Below are positions 43,988 to 53,379 of a stretch of DNA of 64,000 bases, piece by piece; position 1 is the stretch's first letter; every line of letters starts with the position of its first letter. The stretch lies in the NCBI RefSeq assembly GCF_002278925.1, contig NZ_NCJH01000018.1, positions 1-64,000 of the forward strand, written 5' to 3'. The notes beneath the pieces were generated by a model. That model did not search any database. It had not been told where the DNA came from and saw nothing but the letters and a program-made list of their open reading frames with translations. The stretch comes from Polaromonas sp. 39-63-25 (GTDB lineage Bacteria; Pseudomonadota; Gammaproteobacteria; Burkholderiales; Burkholderiaceae_C). A program made the translations under genes and the position numbers.

Positions 43988-45345
43988 CGTGCAATCTCCA
44001 AGGTCTGGCCCAGCCGCGGGACGGTCACAGACCAGCCGAGTTCACGCTCTATGCGTTGCCGGAGCGCATCTGCCGGAGCCGGTTCGCCATGATTGAGGAA
44101 AACACCCCGAGGTGCCTTCGGAGAAGTTTTGAGCCAATCGACGATCTGGCGCGCGTCGGCGTGGGCGGACATGCCTGGCAAAGACACCACTTCGGCATTG
44201 ACGGCGACATCCTCCCCGTGAATGCGAATGCTTTTCTCGCCGGCAACTATCCTGCCGCCGCGTGTGCCCCCAGCCTGGAATCCGGCGAACAAGATGGTGT
44301 TGCGTCTATCCGGCGCCAGCGCCTTCAGGTGATGCAGCACCCGCCCACCAGTGGCCATGCCACTAGCCGATACGATAACGGCCGGGTAATGTTGGGCGAC
44401 CAGCGCACGCGACTCCTCTACTGTACGAACCATTTTCGCGACCTGACACATCCCGATGCACTCCTCCGGCGACAGCCGGTGCTCTGCGCGATAGCGGTGA
44501 TAGATATCGGTCATGTCGATTGCCATCGGGCTGTTCAGGTAAACGGGCATGTCAGGGATTTCCGAACGCTCTTTTAAGCGGTAAATCGAATACAAAAGCG
44601 ATTGGGCTCGCCCGACTGCAAACGCGGGAATTACTACGACACCTCCCCGTGCGGCCGTGCGCCTGATCACCTCGCCCAGCAGAGTTTCGGCATCTGCCCC
44701 GTCATGAAGGCGGTCACCGTACGTCGATTCGGCGACGATATAGTCAGCCCGCTCGATAGGCGCAGGCGCCCGCATGACGAGATCGTCCGGGCGGCCCAGG
44801 TCGCCTGAGAACAAGATGGTGGTCTCGCCCGCCGTCACCTCGACCGAACCGGCGCCCAGAATATGCCCCGCTGGCCGTAGGCGGAGATGCATACCGGCGA
44901 CGCCTCTGGCGGGGGCATCAAAAGGCAACGGCTCCAGACGACGCAAGGCCCGGAAAGCATCCTCTTCGGTGTACAGCGGCAGGGCTGGTGTGTGTTTAGA
45001 CCGCTGGCGGCGGTTGGCATACTCCGCGTCTTCTTCCTGCAACCTTCCGCTGTCGGGCAGCAGAACTCCGCAGACTTCAATCGTGGATGGCGTGGCAAAT
45101 ACCGGACCACGAAAACCCTGCTTGACGAGCAATGGCAAGGCCCCGGAATGATCGAGGTGCGCATGCGTCAGGATGACGGCATCGAGTTGCTTCGGATCGA
45201 ATGGGAATTCCTCCCAGTTCATCGAGCGTAAATTTTTGTAGCCTTGAAACAGACCACAATCGACGAGCAGCTGTTTCCCTTCATGGGTGACGAGTGTCTT
45301 GGAACCGGTGACAGTGCCCGCGGCACCGAGAAATGCGAGTTTCAT
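43984..45345 (-). CDS. MBL-fold RNA exonuclease / beta-CASP ribonuclease
   Basis: 453 residues: an N-terminal metallo-beta-lactamase core with the zinc motif [13 protein letters not shown] and VAESTYGDR, then a beta-CASP domain ([34 protein letters not shown]) and the final [11 protein letters not shown] with [11 protein letters not shown]. It is of the CPSF/YSH1 type that cuts RNA. Stop overlaps the phosphorylase start, so RNA breakdown and nucleotide phosphorolysis are genetically linked. Confidence 0.92.
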   Translation of the reverse strand: MKLAFLGAAGTVTGSKTLVTHEGKQLLVDCGLFQGYKNLRSMNWEEFPFDPKQLDAVILTHAHLDHSGALPLLVKQGFRGPVFATPSTIEVCGVLLPDSGRLQEEDAEYANRRQRSKHTPALPLYTEEDAFRALRRLEPLPFDAPARGVAGMHLRLRPAGHILGAGSVEVTAGETTILFSGDLGRPDDLVMRAPAPIERADYIVAESTYGDRLHDGADAETLLGEVIRRTAARGGVVVIPAFAVGRAQSLLYSIYRLKERSEIPDMPVYLNSPMAIDMTDIYHRYRAEHRLSPEECIGMCQVAKMVRTVEESRALVAQHYPAVIVSASGMATGGRVLHHLKALAPDRRNTILFAGFQAGGTRGGRIVAGEKSIRIHGEDVAVNAEVVSLPGMSAHADARQIVDWLKTSPKAPRGVFLNHGEPAPADALRQRIERELGWSVTVPRLGQTLEIAR

Positions 45346-45452
45346 GTGGGAACTTTCAGGAAAGTGATTGAAAATACGGTTTCGGATGACACAAACACTG
45401 GTTTAGCCATTGCAGTACGGCAACCACCGGTCGTATACGAAGAACCTCTCTC

Positions 45453-46508
45453 TCATGACGAAGGCCATTTTTTTGATGCGAACGGTGCGCCCACGCCTAA
45501 AGAGGCGTCTGTCATGGCAATGGATTCGCTTGCCGGCACACCCCTTATCCCCAGCGCACGGATGGCGTCTATCGTCTCTGGAATAACGATGGCCTGGTTG
45601 TCTACCATGTAGGCATAGAACAACTCCGCGCCTTCCACGTGCAGCATGTCGGACCAAAGTCCTACTTCGTACAGGCTGTCGTGCGGCCGGCCGCTGTCGG
45701 CCATCAACTCCTTGACCACGTTTGGGGCAGTGAGGCCGGTACTGCCTTTGATTAGGGCGATCCGGCTGGAGCGGGAAAAGGTCTCCAGAACTTCCTCTTT
45801 GCTCGCTGAACGGGTCATATCAACCGCCCAATAATGGACGTGCGCAATCGTCGTCGGAACAGCGACCGCCATCGTCACCACGTCGAGATCGGGGTCAACG
45901 CTGCGCGCATCGGGCCCCTGGTGGCTCGGAATCGAAGGTTCGGGAAGCACCGTGTTCATGATGCCGCCCAGATGACTTTCCCATGGGTCGGTGGCGCGCC
46001 GCAGCAGTGTGCCGCGCGCGCGTTTGAGCAAGCCGGCGCGTTTGAGGGCACCCAGGGTGCGAACGATCGATGTGGTATTGCAAGACACCACACGGGTCGC
46101 TCGGCGACCGACCGCCGAGGCGTAGTTCGCCTCAGCCACGAAGGAATGCCCAGTTACTTCATGTTTTTCGCCGCCGTGAAGAATAAATGCCTTTCCGGCG
46201 GCGCGATAGCGCTCCGCATTGCTGGCACCAACGCGCTTGGGCGTACAGTCCACGACGATGTCGCTGATGCCCAAGAGATCATCAAGCGACCCGCTGAGAT
46301 GAAAACCCGCCTCTCGCATGCGCTGGCTTGCCGACGCGTCCGCGGCATAGAGGGGTATTTGTTGCGTCACGGCGCCCAGAATGCGCCAGTCTGCGGCAAC
46401 ATCGGCTACGCCCGCTAATGCCATATCCGGCTGATTTTTGATGGCTTCGGCAACACGCTTGCCGATCACCCCGTAGCCGACGATGCCTACCTGGATCATG
46501 TTGTTCAT
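45453..46508 (-). CDS. Type II (archaeal-type) glyceraldehyde-3-phosphate dehydrogenase
   Basis: 351 residues with a Rossmann start (VGIVGYGVIGKRVAEAI), the catalytic Cys in VVSCNTTSIVRTL, HYWAVDMT and a C-terminal VIPETIDAIRALGI. This form is typical of archaea and rare in bacteria, and works with NAD(P). AAGGAG precedes the ATG at 46508. A decayed copy of its C-terminal region lies at about 62275-62400. Lies 107 bp upstream of the MBL-fold gene, same direction. Confidence 0.9.
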   Translation of the reverse strand: MNNMIQVGIVGYGVIGKRVAEAIKNQPDMALAGVADVAADWRILGAVTQQIPLYAADASASQRMREAGFHLSGSLDDLLGISDIVVDCTPKRVGASNAERYRAAGKAFILHGGEKHEVTGHSFVAEANYASAVGRRATRVVSCNTTSIVRTLGALKRAGLLKRARGTLLRRATDPWESHLGGIMNTVLPEPSIPSHQGPDARSVDPDLDVVTMAVAVPTTIAHVHYWAVDMTRSASKEEVLETFSRSSRIALIKGSTGLTAPNVVKELMADSGRPHDSLYEVGLWSDMLHVEGAELFYAYMVDNQAIVIPETIDAIRALGIRGVPASESIAMTDASLGVGAPFASKKWPSS

Positions 46509-46656
46509 TCGTTCTCCTTTATCAATCGATACTGGGCTACCGCGAGATCTGGGGTGTCACGCCTCTGGACGCCTGTGAGGTCGGGCTCAGCGAGCCATAT
46601 CGCTGCCGACGCGCCCTTCGCTTTCGTCCTTCCGGCACGGCCGCACGAGTCTCTTT

Positions 46657-47403
46657 TCACGTAACACCTCTTCCGGCACTTACGACTCGGCGAATCCGCG
46701 CCATGTCCCGCTGCCGCCAGGTGAGATGCTCATAAACACTGCTCCAGTACATGCCGAAAGCGAAGCCAAACAAGAGCTCCTCTATAGGCAAACCACCCGG
46801 ACGCCAGGCAAGCAAAGCGCCCAGGTTCCAGACGGCCTCAACGTAACCGGGCCAAAACCACTTCAACCCGAGCAGAAAGACCGCATACAGCGCCAGAAAA
46901 ACGCCTCCGCCGAAGAGTGTGTTTCGCCAGAGGTCCGGCCGGCAAAAGAGTGTTGCCATTGCCCCTGAAAACATCGCCAGAATTCCGGGATAAATTGGAT
47001 TCCAACGCATCACCATCAGGCCACCGAAGACGAAAATTGGACTGGCTAGCGCCAACAGGTGCCAGCGATGCTGTGGCATCGATCTCGCTCGGTGATCCAT
47101 GCTTCTGAGTGGTAATGAAGTTAGAGCGCGATAGCCGGCCACGCCTAGGCCACCGATCGCGAAACAGAAGATCAGGCTTTCAATATCAAAGCCTGTTCGT
47201 TGGGCCAGATCAAACAGACTGGGTGGATTCCAGTAGGCGGGCACGAAAAGCGGCTCTGTCAGACCGAAGGGTGTGGTCAGCGTGCTGGCCCAAAGCATGG
47301 GACGGCGCTGTTCGGGGCGGAAGTAGAACAGCAGTGCCCACGGCACCATAAATGCCGAGGCCCAGATTAACCATGCATAGCGGAAAGATGGATCGTCGGT
47401 CAT
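46657..47403 (-). CDS. Membrane protein with lycopene-cyclase-like domain
   Basis: About 248 residues and seven to eight helices, ending with GGLPIEELLFGFAFGMYWSSVYEH, the PxE(E)xLF motif of lycopene-cyclase-domain proteins. No carotenoid genes are nearby, so the substrate may be another isoprenoid or it may have no such activity. The ATG at 47403 is preferred over a TTG at 47418. Confidence 0.7.
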   Translation of the reverse strand: MTDDPSFRYAWLIWASAFMVPWALLFYFRPEQRRPMLWASTLTTPFGLTEPLFVPAYWNPPSLFDLAQRTGFDIESLIFCFAIGGLGVAGYRALTSLPLRSMDHRARSMPQHRWHLLALASPIFVFGGLMVMRWNPIYPGILAMFSGAMATLFCRPDLWRNTLFGGGVFLALYAVFLLGLKWFWPGYVEAVWNLGALLAWRPGGLPIEELLFGFAFGMYWSSVYEHLTWRQRDMARIRRVVSAGRGVT

Positions 47404-47448
47404 GTCGTAGCGCCCCAAGTGAGATGATTTCCAATGCCCAGCGACGTG

Positions 47449-48111
47449 TTAAGTGGGGTGTTGCGTCGAAGGTGATCCGCCAAAGTTCGGAATAAATCGA
47501 GGTGTTCGGCTCGCGTAGCGATCCCATTCATCCCCAAAACGCTGTGCCGATTCGCGCTCCTCCGTATAGGAAAGCCGCACGTACATCACACACAAGACTG
47601 GGAACATCACCAGCGTCAGTACCGTTGGCCACTGCAGCAGGAAGCCGAACATGATCATCACAAACGCCACGTACTGGGGATGCCGAACCCTTGCATATGC
47701 GCCACTTTGAGCAAGTGTTCCTGCACGCTGGTTCGCGTACAACACCGACCAAGCTGCGGACAGCAGCCAAAAGCCGCCGCCGATGAATAAGGCGCTAAGC
47801 AGATGAAACGGACCGAAGTGGGGATTAGCACGCCAGCCGAACATCACTTCCAACAAATGACCGGCATCGTGCGAGAGGAAGTCCACACCCGGGAACTTGG
47901 TGCTCAACCATCCCGACATCAGGTAGATGGTTAGCGGGAAGCCATACATCTCGGCAAAAAGCGCCACCAGAAACCCGGAGAAGGCACTGAACGAGCGCCA
48001 GTCCCTTGGGCTCTGCGGCTTGGCGAAACTAAAAGCGAAAATAATGAACACCAGTGAATTGATGACTACCAGCGTCCACAGCCCATAGGCTGGTGCAGAA
48101 GATTGGTCCAT
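47449..48111 (-). CDS. Isoprenylcysteine carboxyl-methyltransferase-like membrane protein
   Basis: 220 residues with six helices and the ICMT/PEMT motif VRHPQYVAFVMIMFGFLLQWPT, then YTEERESAQRFGDEWDRYASRTPRFIP. These enzymes methylate lipids or isoprenyl groups with SAM. Lies between DUF2933 and the lycopene-cyclase-like gene. Confidence 0.82.
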   Translation of the reverse strand: MDQSSAPAYGLWTLVVINSLVFIIFAFSFAKPQSPRDWRSFSAFSGFLVALFAEMYGFPLTIYLMSGWLSTKFPGVDFLSHDAGHLLEVMFGWRANPHFGPFHLLSALFIGGGFWLLSAAWSVLYANQRAGTLAQSGAYARVRHPQYVAFVMIMFGFLLQWPTVLTLVMFPVLCVMYVRLSYTEERESAQRFGDEWDRYASRTPRFIPNFGGSPSTQHPT

Positions 48112-48132
48112 GTCCTTGACTCCGAAATAGGT

Positions 48133-48435
48133 TCAGTGGTGGTGGGTGCCAGATGACGCTGATGCGCCCGGCTTCGGGGTAACCTCTCCGGGTGCTGCGT
48201 CTTGGTCGCGGCGGCCGGGCGTATCGTCAGATCGATGTTGACCGTGGCCCCCATGACCACCGTGGAACATATGCATCAACACGCAGCCCCCCAAGAGCAG
48301 GAAGGGCAGCCAGCCGAAAAGATGAGCGCGATGTTCTGTCAAAAGGAAGAACAGCGCGACCGCCGCAAAACCAGCGAATATCCAGGTCGAGACCTTGCCG
48401 CGTTGGCGGCGGCGTAAGGAAAGTAAGCGTTTCAT
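48133..48435 (-). CDS. DUF2933 small membrane protein
   Basis: 100 residues with two short helices (VSTWIFAGFAAVALFFLLTEH; FGWLPFLLLGGCVLMHMFHG), then HGGHGGHGQH and a His-ended tail (SGTHHH). DUF2933 proteins occur in copper/silver resistance clusters. The His-rich tail suggests metal binding. First gene of the run toward the GAPDH. Confidence 0.85.
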   Translation of the reverse strand: MKRLLSLRRRQRGKVSTWIFAGFAAVALFFLLTEHRAHLFGWLPFLLLGGCVLMHMFHGGHGGHGQHRSDDTPGRRDQDAAPGEVTPKPGASASSGTHHH

Positions 48436-48516
48436 GTGAAAGTCCTTTCGAGGATCGTGGTTGGAGAAAATACAGGGCTCAAGGGCCGTGTACGGAATGT
48501 CAAAATGCGCGGTTCT

Positions 48517-48615
48517 TCATTCATGGCTAAGTTCCTCAGAGACCGGTGCTATGGACACGGATGCGGTATGAGCTGTCATCATCGAATGGCGTCGATCGCG
48601 ATAGGAGTACTTCAT
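48517..48615 (-). CDS. Possible 32-residue peptide coupled to the DUF3141 gene
   Basis: An ATG at 48615 overlaps the DUF3141 stop (ATGA) and has GGAAG 5 nt upstream. It encodes a short peptide beginning MKYSYRDRRHSMM and ending SEELSHE. The coupling and binding site are the only support; no family is recognised. Confidence 0.3.
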   Translation of the reverse strand: MKYSYRDRRHSMMTAHTASVSIAPVSEELSHE

Positions 48616-50441
48616 GATCTTCCGTATAAGGTTGTGAACAGATGCTCCTCTGCAGCATCGCGCTGTACACGCCACTGTTCCAGCGTGGCGGAAATAAATT
48701 TCCCCGCCTCCTCTTCCCGTAACCGCCACGGGTTATCTTTGGATGCAGCCTGTCGGTTCCGCCGGACCCACTCCGCGGCGAAGGTCACCCAAGCCATCGC
48801 TGGCGTCACCTGCGGCGAGAACAGGTAGCGCCGCAGACGCATCGGGTGGCCCCACTTTTGCGTGAATGCAGACACCGGGTTGGCACTCCACTTGATCCAG
48901 GGGCTGGCCCAGGTGCGATATGCCAACTCGTTCCACTGCGACACTACTGCCACTTTCTCGAAGGCCTTTCGTGGATAGTTGAACTGCAAGTCCTCGATAC
49001 GCCGCTCCTCGAACCAGACTTTATGCCTTGGCAATGACGTATCACCGCCAGCTGGTTTTTCAGCTCCGCGCACTGCCCGGCTTTTGACCGGCTCTCCGAG
49101 CTTCATCTCATACAGCCCGGGTGCCAGATTCTTGAAGGTTTCGATGTTTTCCAGAATGGCCCGGTGTTCATGTTGTGCAACGCTGGCTGACACGAAAATT
49201 CCCAGGTGCCCGACATGCGGATTGAGAAGGTACACGATGCGCTGTCCCGCGGCTTTGAGCGCGGCTGTGTCAGGGTAGATCGCGGGAAGCCAGGCCAGCG
49301 CCTGATGCGGTGGTGTGATGTTGTCGCCGCTGGAGGCGAAGATCACCATCGGATTGCGGATGCGCTTCAGGTCTACGACACAGGGATCGGCCATATCGCA
49401 CGAGTCGAGTTGGACCTGGCCTTGCTCTAACCGGTTTCCGATGAACAGGTTCTCAACGGTGGCGAGGATTTCTTCGCGGCTGAGGAAAAAGTAGCTTGAC
49501 CACCAGCGTTCGAATTCAAGGAAACGTTCGCGTTCGGTATCCACATGGGCGTAAAGGTTGTAGTTCTTCTCCCACCAGGTATTGGCCGGATTTAGACCCT
49601 CGAAGTTTTGCACCAGCCAGGCGCCATCGAGCCGCCCACCGCCAAGATCGGCCATCAGGTGCGTGAGCCACTCGCCGCCCAGCAGGCCGCCAGCAAGGCG
49701 CATCGGGTTCACTTTTTCGGCACCGGCCCAGTACGACAGCGGCGAACCATTGAGCACTGCCGGACCGTCGAGACCCTCACATTCGGCGGCCAGCAGCGCC
49801 ACAGCCCAACCGCCCTGACAGTTGCCGTAAAGAGCCGGTGCCACGCCGTGGCGACGTACGATCTCTTCTACGAACGCGCGCAGTGCATGGATCACGTTAC
49901 TGAGCGTCTGGCCCGGGCAAGGCTCGGAGAAGAAGCTGGCGAAATAGGTCGGGTGCCCCTCGTGCAGTGCCACGCCAACCTCGGAGTCGTGCTTGAAACC
50001 GCCGATACCTGGACCGTGACCGGCACGCGGATCAATCACCAGAACCGGCCTCAGGTCTTGCCGCTCGAAATCGCTGGCATGTGTGGGGCCACAGCGTGTG
50101 ATGCGCAGCAGCGCGTAGTTGGCGGATTTTGCGAAAGTGCGGGCATCCAGCACCAGTTCATGCTCAAAGTCGAGCAAAGGCGGCTGGCCAGCGCGCTCGT
50201 GGGCAAGCATGTTGTCGCCGCGTTCGCGTAGCACGTCGAAGAACAGCACGCCGCGCTGCACGGAATCGATGTAATAGCGCCACGCGGCATCCAACGCCCC
50301 CAAACTGTCTGTCGCGGCTTGCACCTTTGGCGCGGCAGACTCGCCGGGTGAGGCGTCTGAAACCGGCTTGGCTGAAGACCTGGCCTGTGTTGCGGTAACT
50401 CGCCCAGGTCTTCCCTTAGGACGATGTGTGCTCGTGCTCAT
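48612..50441 (-). CDS. DUF3141 protein (polyhydroxyalkanoate-synthase-like)
   Basis: 609 residues: a variable basic N-terminus, then an a/b-hydrolase domain with the lipase-like box LYGNCQGGWAVAL, where Cys replaces Ser as in PhaC, and later NPMVIFASSGDNITPPHQALAW (acid region) and LNPHVGHLGIFVS (His). The DUF3141 part continues (KVWFEERRIEDLQFNYPRKAF; GHPMRLRRYLFSP). It ends early at LFTTLYGRS; I recall family members that extend further, so the C-terminus may be shortened. May act on hydroxyalkanoyl-CoA or a polyester. Confidence 0.85.
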   Translation of the reverse strand: MSTSTHRPKGRPGRVTATQARSSAKPVSDASPGESAAPKVQAATDSLGALDAAWRYYIDSVQRGVLFFDVLRERGDNMLAHERAGQPPLLDFEHELVLDARTFAKSANYALLRITRCGPTHASDFERQDLRPVLVIDPRAGHGPGIGGFKHDSEVGVALHEGHPTYFASFFSEPCPGQTLSNVIHALRAFVEEIVRRHGVAPALYGNCQGGWAVALLAAECEGLDGPAVLNGSPLSYWAGAEKVNPMRLAGGLLGGEWLTHLMADLGGGRLDGAWLVQNFEGLNPANTWWEKNYNLYAHVDTERERFLEFERWWSSYFFLSREEILATVENLFIGNRLEQGQVQLDSCDMADPCVVDLKRIRNPMVIFASSGDNITPPHQALAWLPAIYPDTAALKAAGQRIVYLLNPHVGHLGIFVSASVAQHEHRAILENIETFKNLAPGLYEMKLGEPVKSRAVRGAEKPAGGDTSLPRHKVWFEERRIEDLQFNYPRKAFEKVAVVSQWNELAYRTWASPWIKWSANPVSAFTQKWGHPMRLRRYLFSPQVTPAMAWVTFAAEWVRRNRQAASKDNPWRLREEEAGKFISATLEQWRVQRDAAEEHLFTTLYGRS

Positions 50442-50503
50442 GGTCTACCTTCTATGTTTCGAACAATCTGAGTCCATGTCGCTTGGAACCGAGTACCGCT
50501 TTA

Positions 50504-52951
50504 TCATGATGAAACCCCTGCGGCCGTTGTCGTTGAAGCTTGCGGCTTCTGGTGTCTAATACCAGCGAGCTTGGTGCGTTTGAGTAGCAATGCATTGATT
50601 GCTACCAGGGCCGAGCTGCCGGACATCGACAGTGCTGCGACCTCGGGCGACAGGGTGAATGGGTAAAAGACGCCGGCCGCCAGAGGAAAGGCAATTACGT
50701 TGTAGCCGACAGCCCACCACAGGTTCTGGTGCATCTTGCGCAGCGTGGCGCGTGACAGCTCGATGGCACCGACCACGTCATAGGGATCGCTCTTCATCAA
50801 AATGACTTGGGCGCTCTCCATCGCCACGTCAGTGCCCGCGCCAATTGCGAAGCCCACATCAGCCTGTGTCAGGGCCGGAGCGTCGTTAATGCCGTCGCCG
50901 ACCATGCCGACCTTATGGCCCTGGGCCTGCAGTTCTTTGATCTTGGAGGCCTTCTGGCCAGGCAACACATCGGCTAGAACGATGTCGATGCCGAGTTCTT
51001 TCCCAATCCGATCCGCTGTGGACTGATTGTCCCCGGTGATCATCGCGACCTTCACGCCACGCTCCTGCAGCTTGGCGATCGTCGCCATGGAGGTTGGCCG
51101 GACGGCGTCGGCGATGGCAATCAGGCCTATCAGCTTGCCAGCCCGAGCGACATACACCACGGTGCGGCCGCCGCCCTGAAGACGGGAGGCTTGCGACGAG
51201 AGCTCCTCCAAGGCGACGTTTTCAGATTCCATCAGCTGACGATTGCCGAGCAAGACGTTTTCACCGTTGATAGCTGCGCGAGCGCCCTGCCCATCAATAT
51301 TGGTAAAACCCGTCGCGACCTCAGTCGGCGTGGTGCCGGCTCGCTTGAGTATTGCAAGCGCCAAAGGATGCTCGGAGAACTTCTCCACAGCCGCTGCCGT
51401 GGCCAGCAGCTGCGCGTCGTTGACACCTGGCGCGGTGACCATTTCCACGACGTCTGGCTGCCCGAGCGTGAGCGTGCCCGTCTTGTCGAAGACGATGACT
51501 GTCAACTTGGTGGCGTTTTCCAGCGCGGCAGCGTTCTTGAAGAGGATGCCGTTCATGGCCCCAAGTCCGGTCCCGACCATGATGGCCATCGGGGTGGCCA
51601 GCCCCAGGGCGTCGGGGCAGGCAATCACGAATACCGTGATCGTTAAAGTCAGGGCGAACAGCAAAGGCTGGCCCAAGACCCAGAACCAGACGCTGAAGGT
51701 GAGCAGCCCGATAACAATGGCAGCCAGCACCAGCCACTGCGAGGCCCTATCCGCCAGCAACTGGCCCGGGGCCTTTGAGTTCTGCGCTTCCTGGACTAAC
51801 TTGACAATCTGCGCGAGCGCGGTGTCTGCGCCGACTTTGGTAGCCTTGTAGCGGAAGCTGCCGCTTTTGTTGATCGTAGCGCCGATGACCGCATCGCCAA
51901 CGACCTTTTTTACTGGCATGGACTCGCCGGTCAGCATGGATTCATCGACCTGCGAACCGCCCTCAAAAATTTCGCCATCCACCGGAATCTTGTCTCCCGG
52001 TTTGATGACAACTGTCTCCCCGACCAATACCTCGGCAGTAGGGACCTTGACCTCGACGCCACCACGCAGCACTGTGGCCATGGGTGGGGCCAGATCCATC
52101 AAGGAGCGGATCGCGTCCGAAGCTCCGGCGCGCGCGCGCATCTCCAACCAATGCCCCAACAAGATGAAGACCAGCAACACGGCTGCCGCTTCGTAAAACA
52201 CCTCACCTTCATAAAGGAAAGTGGCGCCGACACTGAAGACGTACCCCGTGCCTACCGACAGGACGACCAGGGTCGCCATGTTCGCAACCTTGTTGCGCGC
52301 AGCACGCCAAGCAGCGATGAAGAAGGGCCAGCCCGGATAGGCAATGGCACCTGTCGCGACGACGAACAGAAACAGCTTGCGGTCGATGCCAAACGGAGTA
52401 GCAAAGTCGCCAAACATCTGCCCCATCGGTGAATACAGAAACACTGGAATTGCGAACAACAGTGCTACAAGGAAGCGGTTGCGCATGTCCTTGGCCATGT
52501 CCTCCATCGACATACCCGGTGCGTGCCCCATGTCATGCATCATGTCGGCCTTCCCGTTAGCGGAAGGGTCGCCGTGACCACCGTGAGAACCATGGTCGCC
52601 ACGCGCCGCTGGCGCAGCTTTCACCGCGGCTCGCAGCTCAGTCCCCGAATCGCCGCCAGGCATGGTGTGCCCGGCATGTCCGGCATGTGCATCTCCTGCC
52701 GTCTTATGCTGCTCCGGAGCGCAAACATAGGCTGGGAGGAGTTGGCCGCGGCAGTGATAGCCGCAGTCGATCACGCGTTGCCGGATAGTTTCAAGCTCGA
52801 TCCGCGATTCATCATAGTGCACGGTCGCGCTGCCGGCGACGTAGTTCACGTCTACGTGATGGACACCCGGAAGCGTAGAGAGCTGCTTCTCAACGCCTGT
52901 GGCGCTCAGTGTGGAGACCAGATCGCCAACCTCGATGGTTTTTGTTTTCAT
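50504..52951 (-). CDS. CPD-type heavy-metal P-type ATPase with His-rich N-terminus
   Basis: 815 residues. Residues 1-70 look like an HMA domain but the CxxC is gone (the loop reads LSATGVEK), followed by [24 protein letters not shown] and [16 protein letters not shown]. Helix 6 carries CPD at 445-447 ([15 protein letters not shown]) instead of CPC. DKTGT is at 489-493 and [20 protein letters not shown] is present. So it is a P1B exporter of a CPx subtype distinct from CopA. The HMA protein after it may supply metal. Substrate unknown; copper and silver fit the context. Confidence 0.92.
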   Translation of the reverse strand: MKTKTIEVGDLVSTLSATGVEKQLSTLPGVHHVDVNYVAGSATVHYDESRIELETIRQRVIDCGYHCRGQLLPAYVCAPEQHKTAGDAHAGHAGHTMPGGDSGTELRAAVKAAPAARGDHGSHGGHGDPSANGKADMMHDMGHAPGMSMEDMAKDMRNRFLVALLFAIPVFLYSPMGQMFGDFATPFGIDRKLFLFVVATGAIAYPGWPFFIAAWRAARNKVANMATLVVLSVGTGYVFSVGATFLYEGEVFYEAAAVLLVFILLGHWLEMRARAGASDAIRSLMDLAPPMATVLRGGVEVKVPTAEVLVGETVVIKPGDKIPVDGEIFEGGSQVDESMLTGESMPVKKVVGDAVIGATINKSGSFRYKATKVGADTALAQIVKLVQEAQNSKAPGQLLADRASQWLVLAAIVIGLLTFSVWFWVLGQPLLFALTLTITVFVIACPDALGLATPMAIMVGTGLGAMNGILFKNAAALENATKLTVIVFDKTGTLTLGQPDVVEMVTAPGVNDAQLLATAAAVEKFSEHPLALAILKRAGTTPTEVATGFTNIDGQGARAAINGENVLLGNRQLMESENVALEELSSQASRLQGGGRTVVYVARAGKLIGLIAIADAVRPTSMATIAKLQERGVKVAMITGDNQSTADRIGKELGIDIVLADVLPGQKASKIKELQAQGHKVGMVGDGINDAPALTQADVGFAIGAGTDVAMESAQVILMKSDPYDVVGAIELSRATLRKMHQNLWWAVGYNVIAFPLAAGVFYPFTLSPEVAALSMSGSSALVAINALLLKRTKLAGIRHQKPQASTTTAAGVSS

Positions 52952-53097
52952 GCATTTACCAATACAAATAATTCAGCGGGCCCGCAGCCTGGCGTCGCTT
53001 GGAGTAGAGACATCCGAGTCGCGACCATGGTCACGGGGAGTGCCGTGTGGCCATCTCTGCTGGGCTTGTTTGCGGCTCTTCCTGCTCATGGCCGGGC

Positions 53098-53328
53098 CTA
53101 TTGACCTTGATCTGCCGGGCGCGCCTTAGCCGGGTAGCCAAGGCTGGTGATCGCCAATTCAATTTGCGCGGGCGACACCCGGGCGGGATCAGTCACAACG
53201 GTAGCGACGCCCGGATTCAAAGTCACTTCGGCGTGACTGACTCCGTCAATTTTTTTCAGAGTTCGCTGCACGCTACCCGTGCAACCGCCGCAAGTCATTC
53301 CGCTGATATCAAATTTAAGTGTGTTCAT
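53098..53328 (-). CDS. HMA-domain metal chaperone
   Basis: 76 residues forming a single HMA domain, KFDISGMTCGGCTGSVQRTL with CxxC at about 13-16, then ITSLGYPAKA. GGGAAAAC lies before the ATG. It sits just upstream of the ATPase whose own HMA lacks CxxC, so it may replace that missing site in trans. Distinct from copZ at 23891. Confidence 0.9.
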   Translation of the reverse strand: MNTLKFDISGMTCGGCTGSVQRTLKKIDGVSHAEVTLNPGVATVVTDPARVSPAQIELAITSLGYPAKARPADQGQ

Positions 53329-53379
53329 GGTAAGTTTTCCCGTGAGTTGAATTGCCTAAGCCCGTGTATAGATTCGCCT

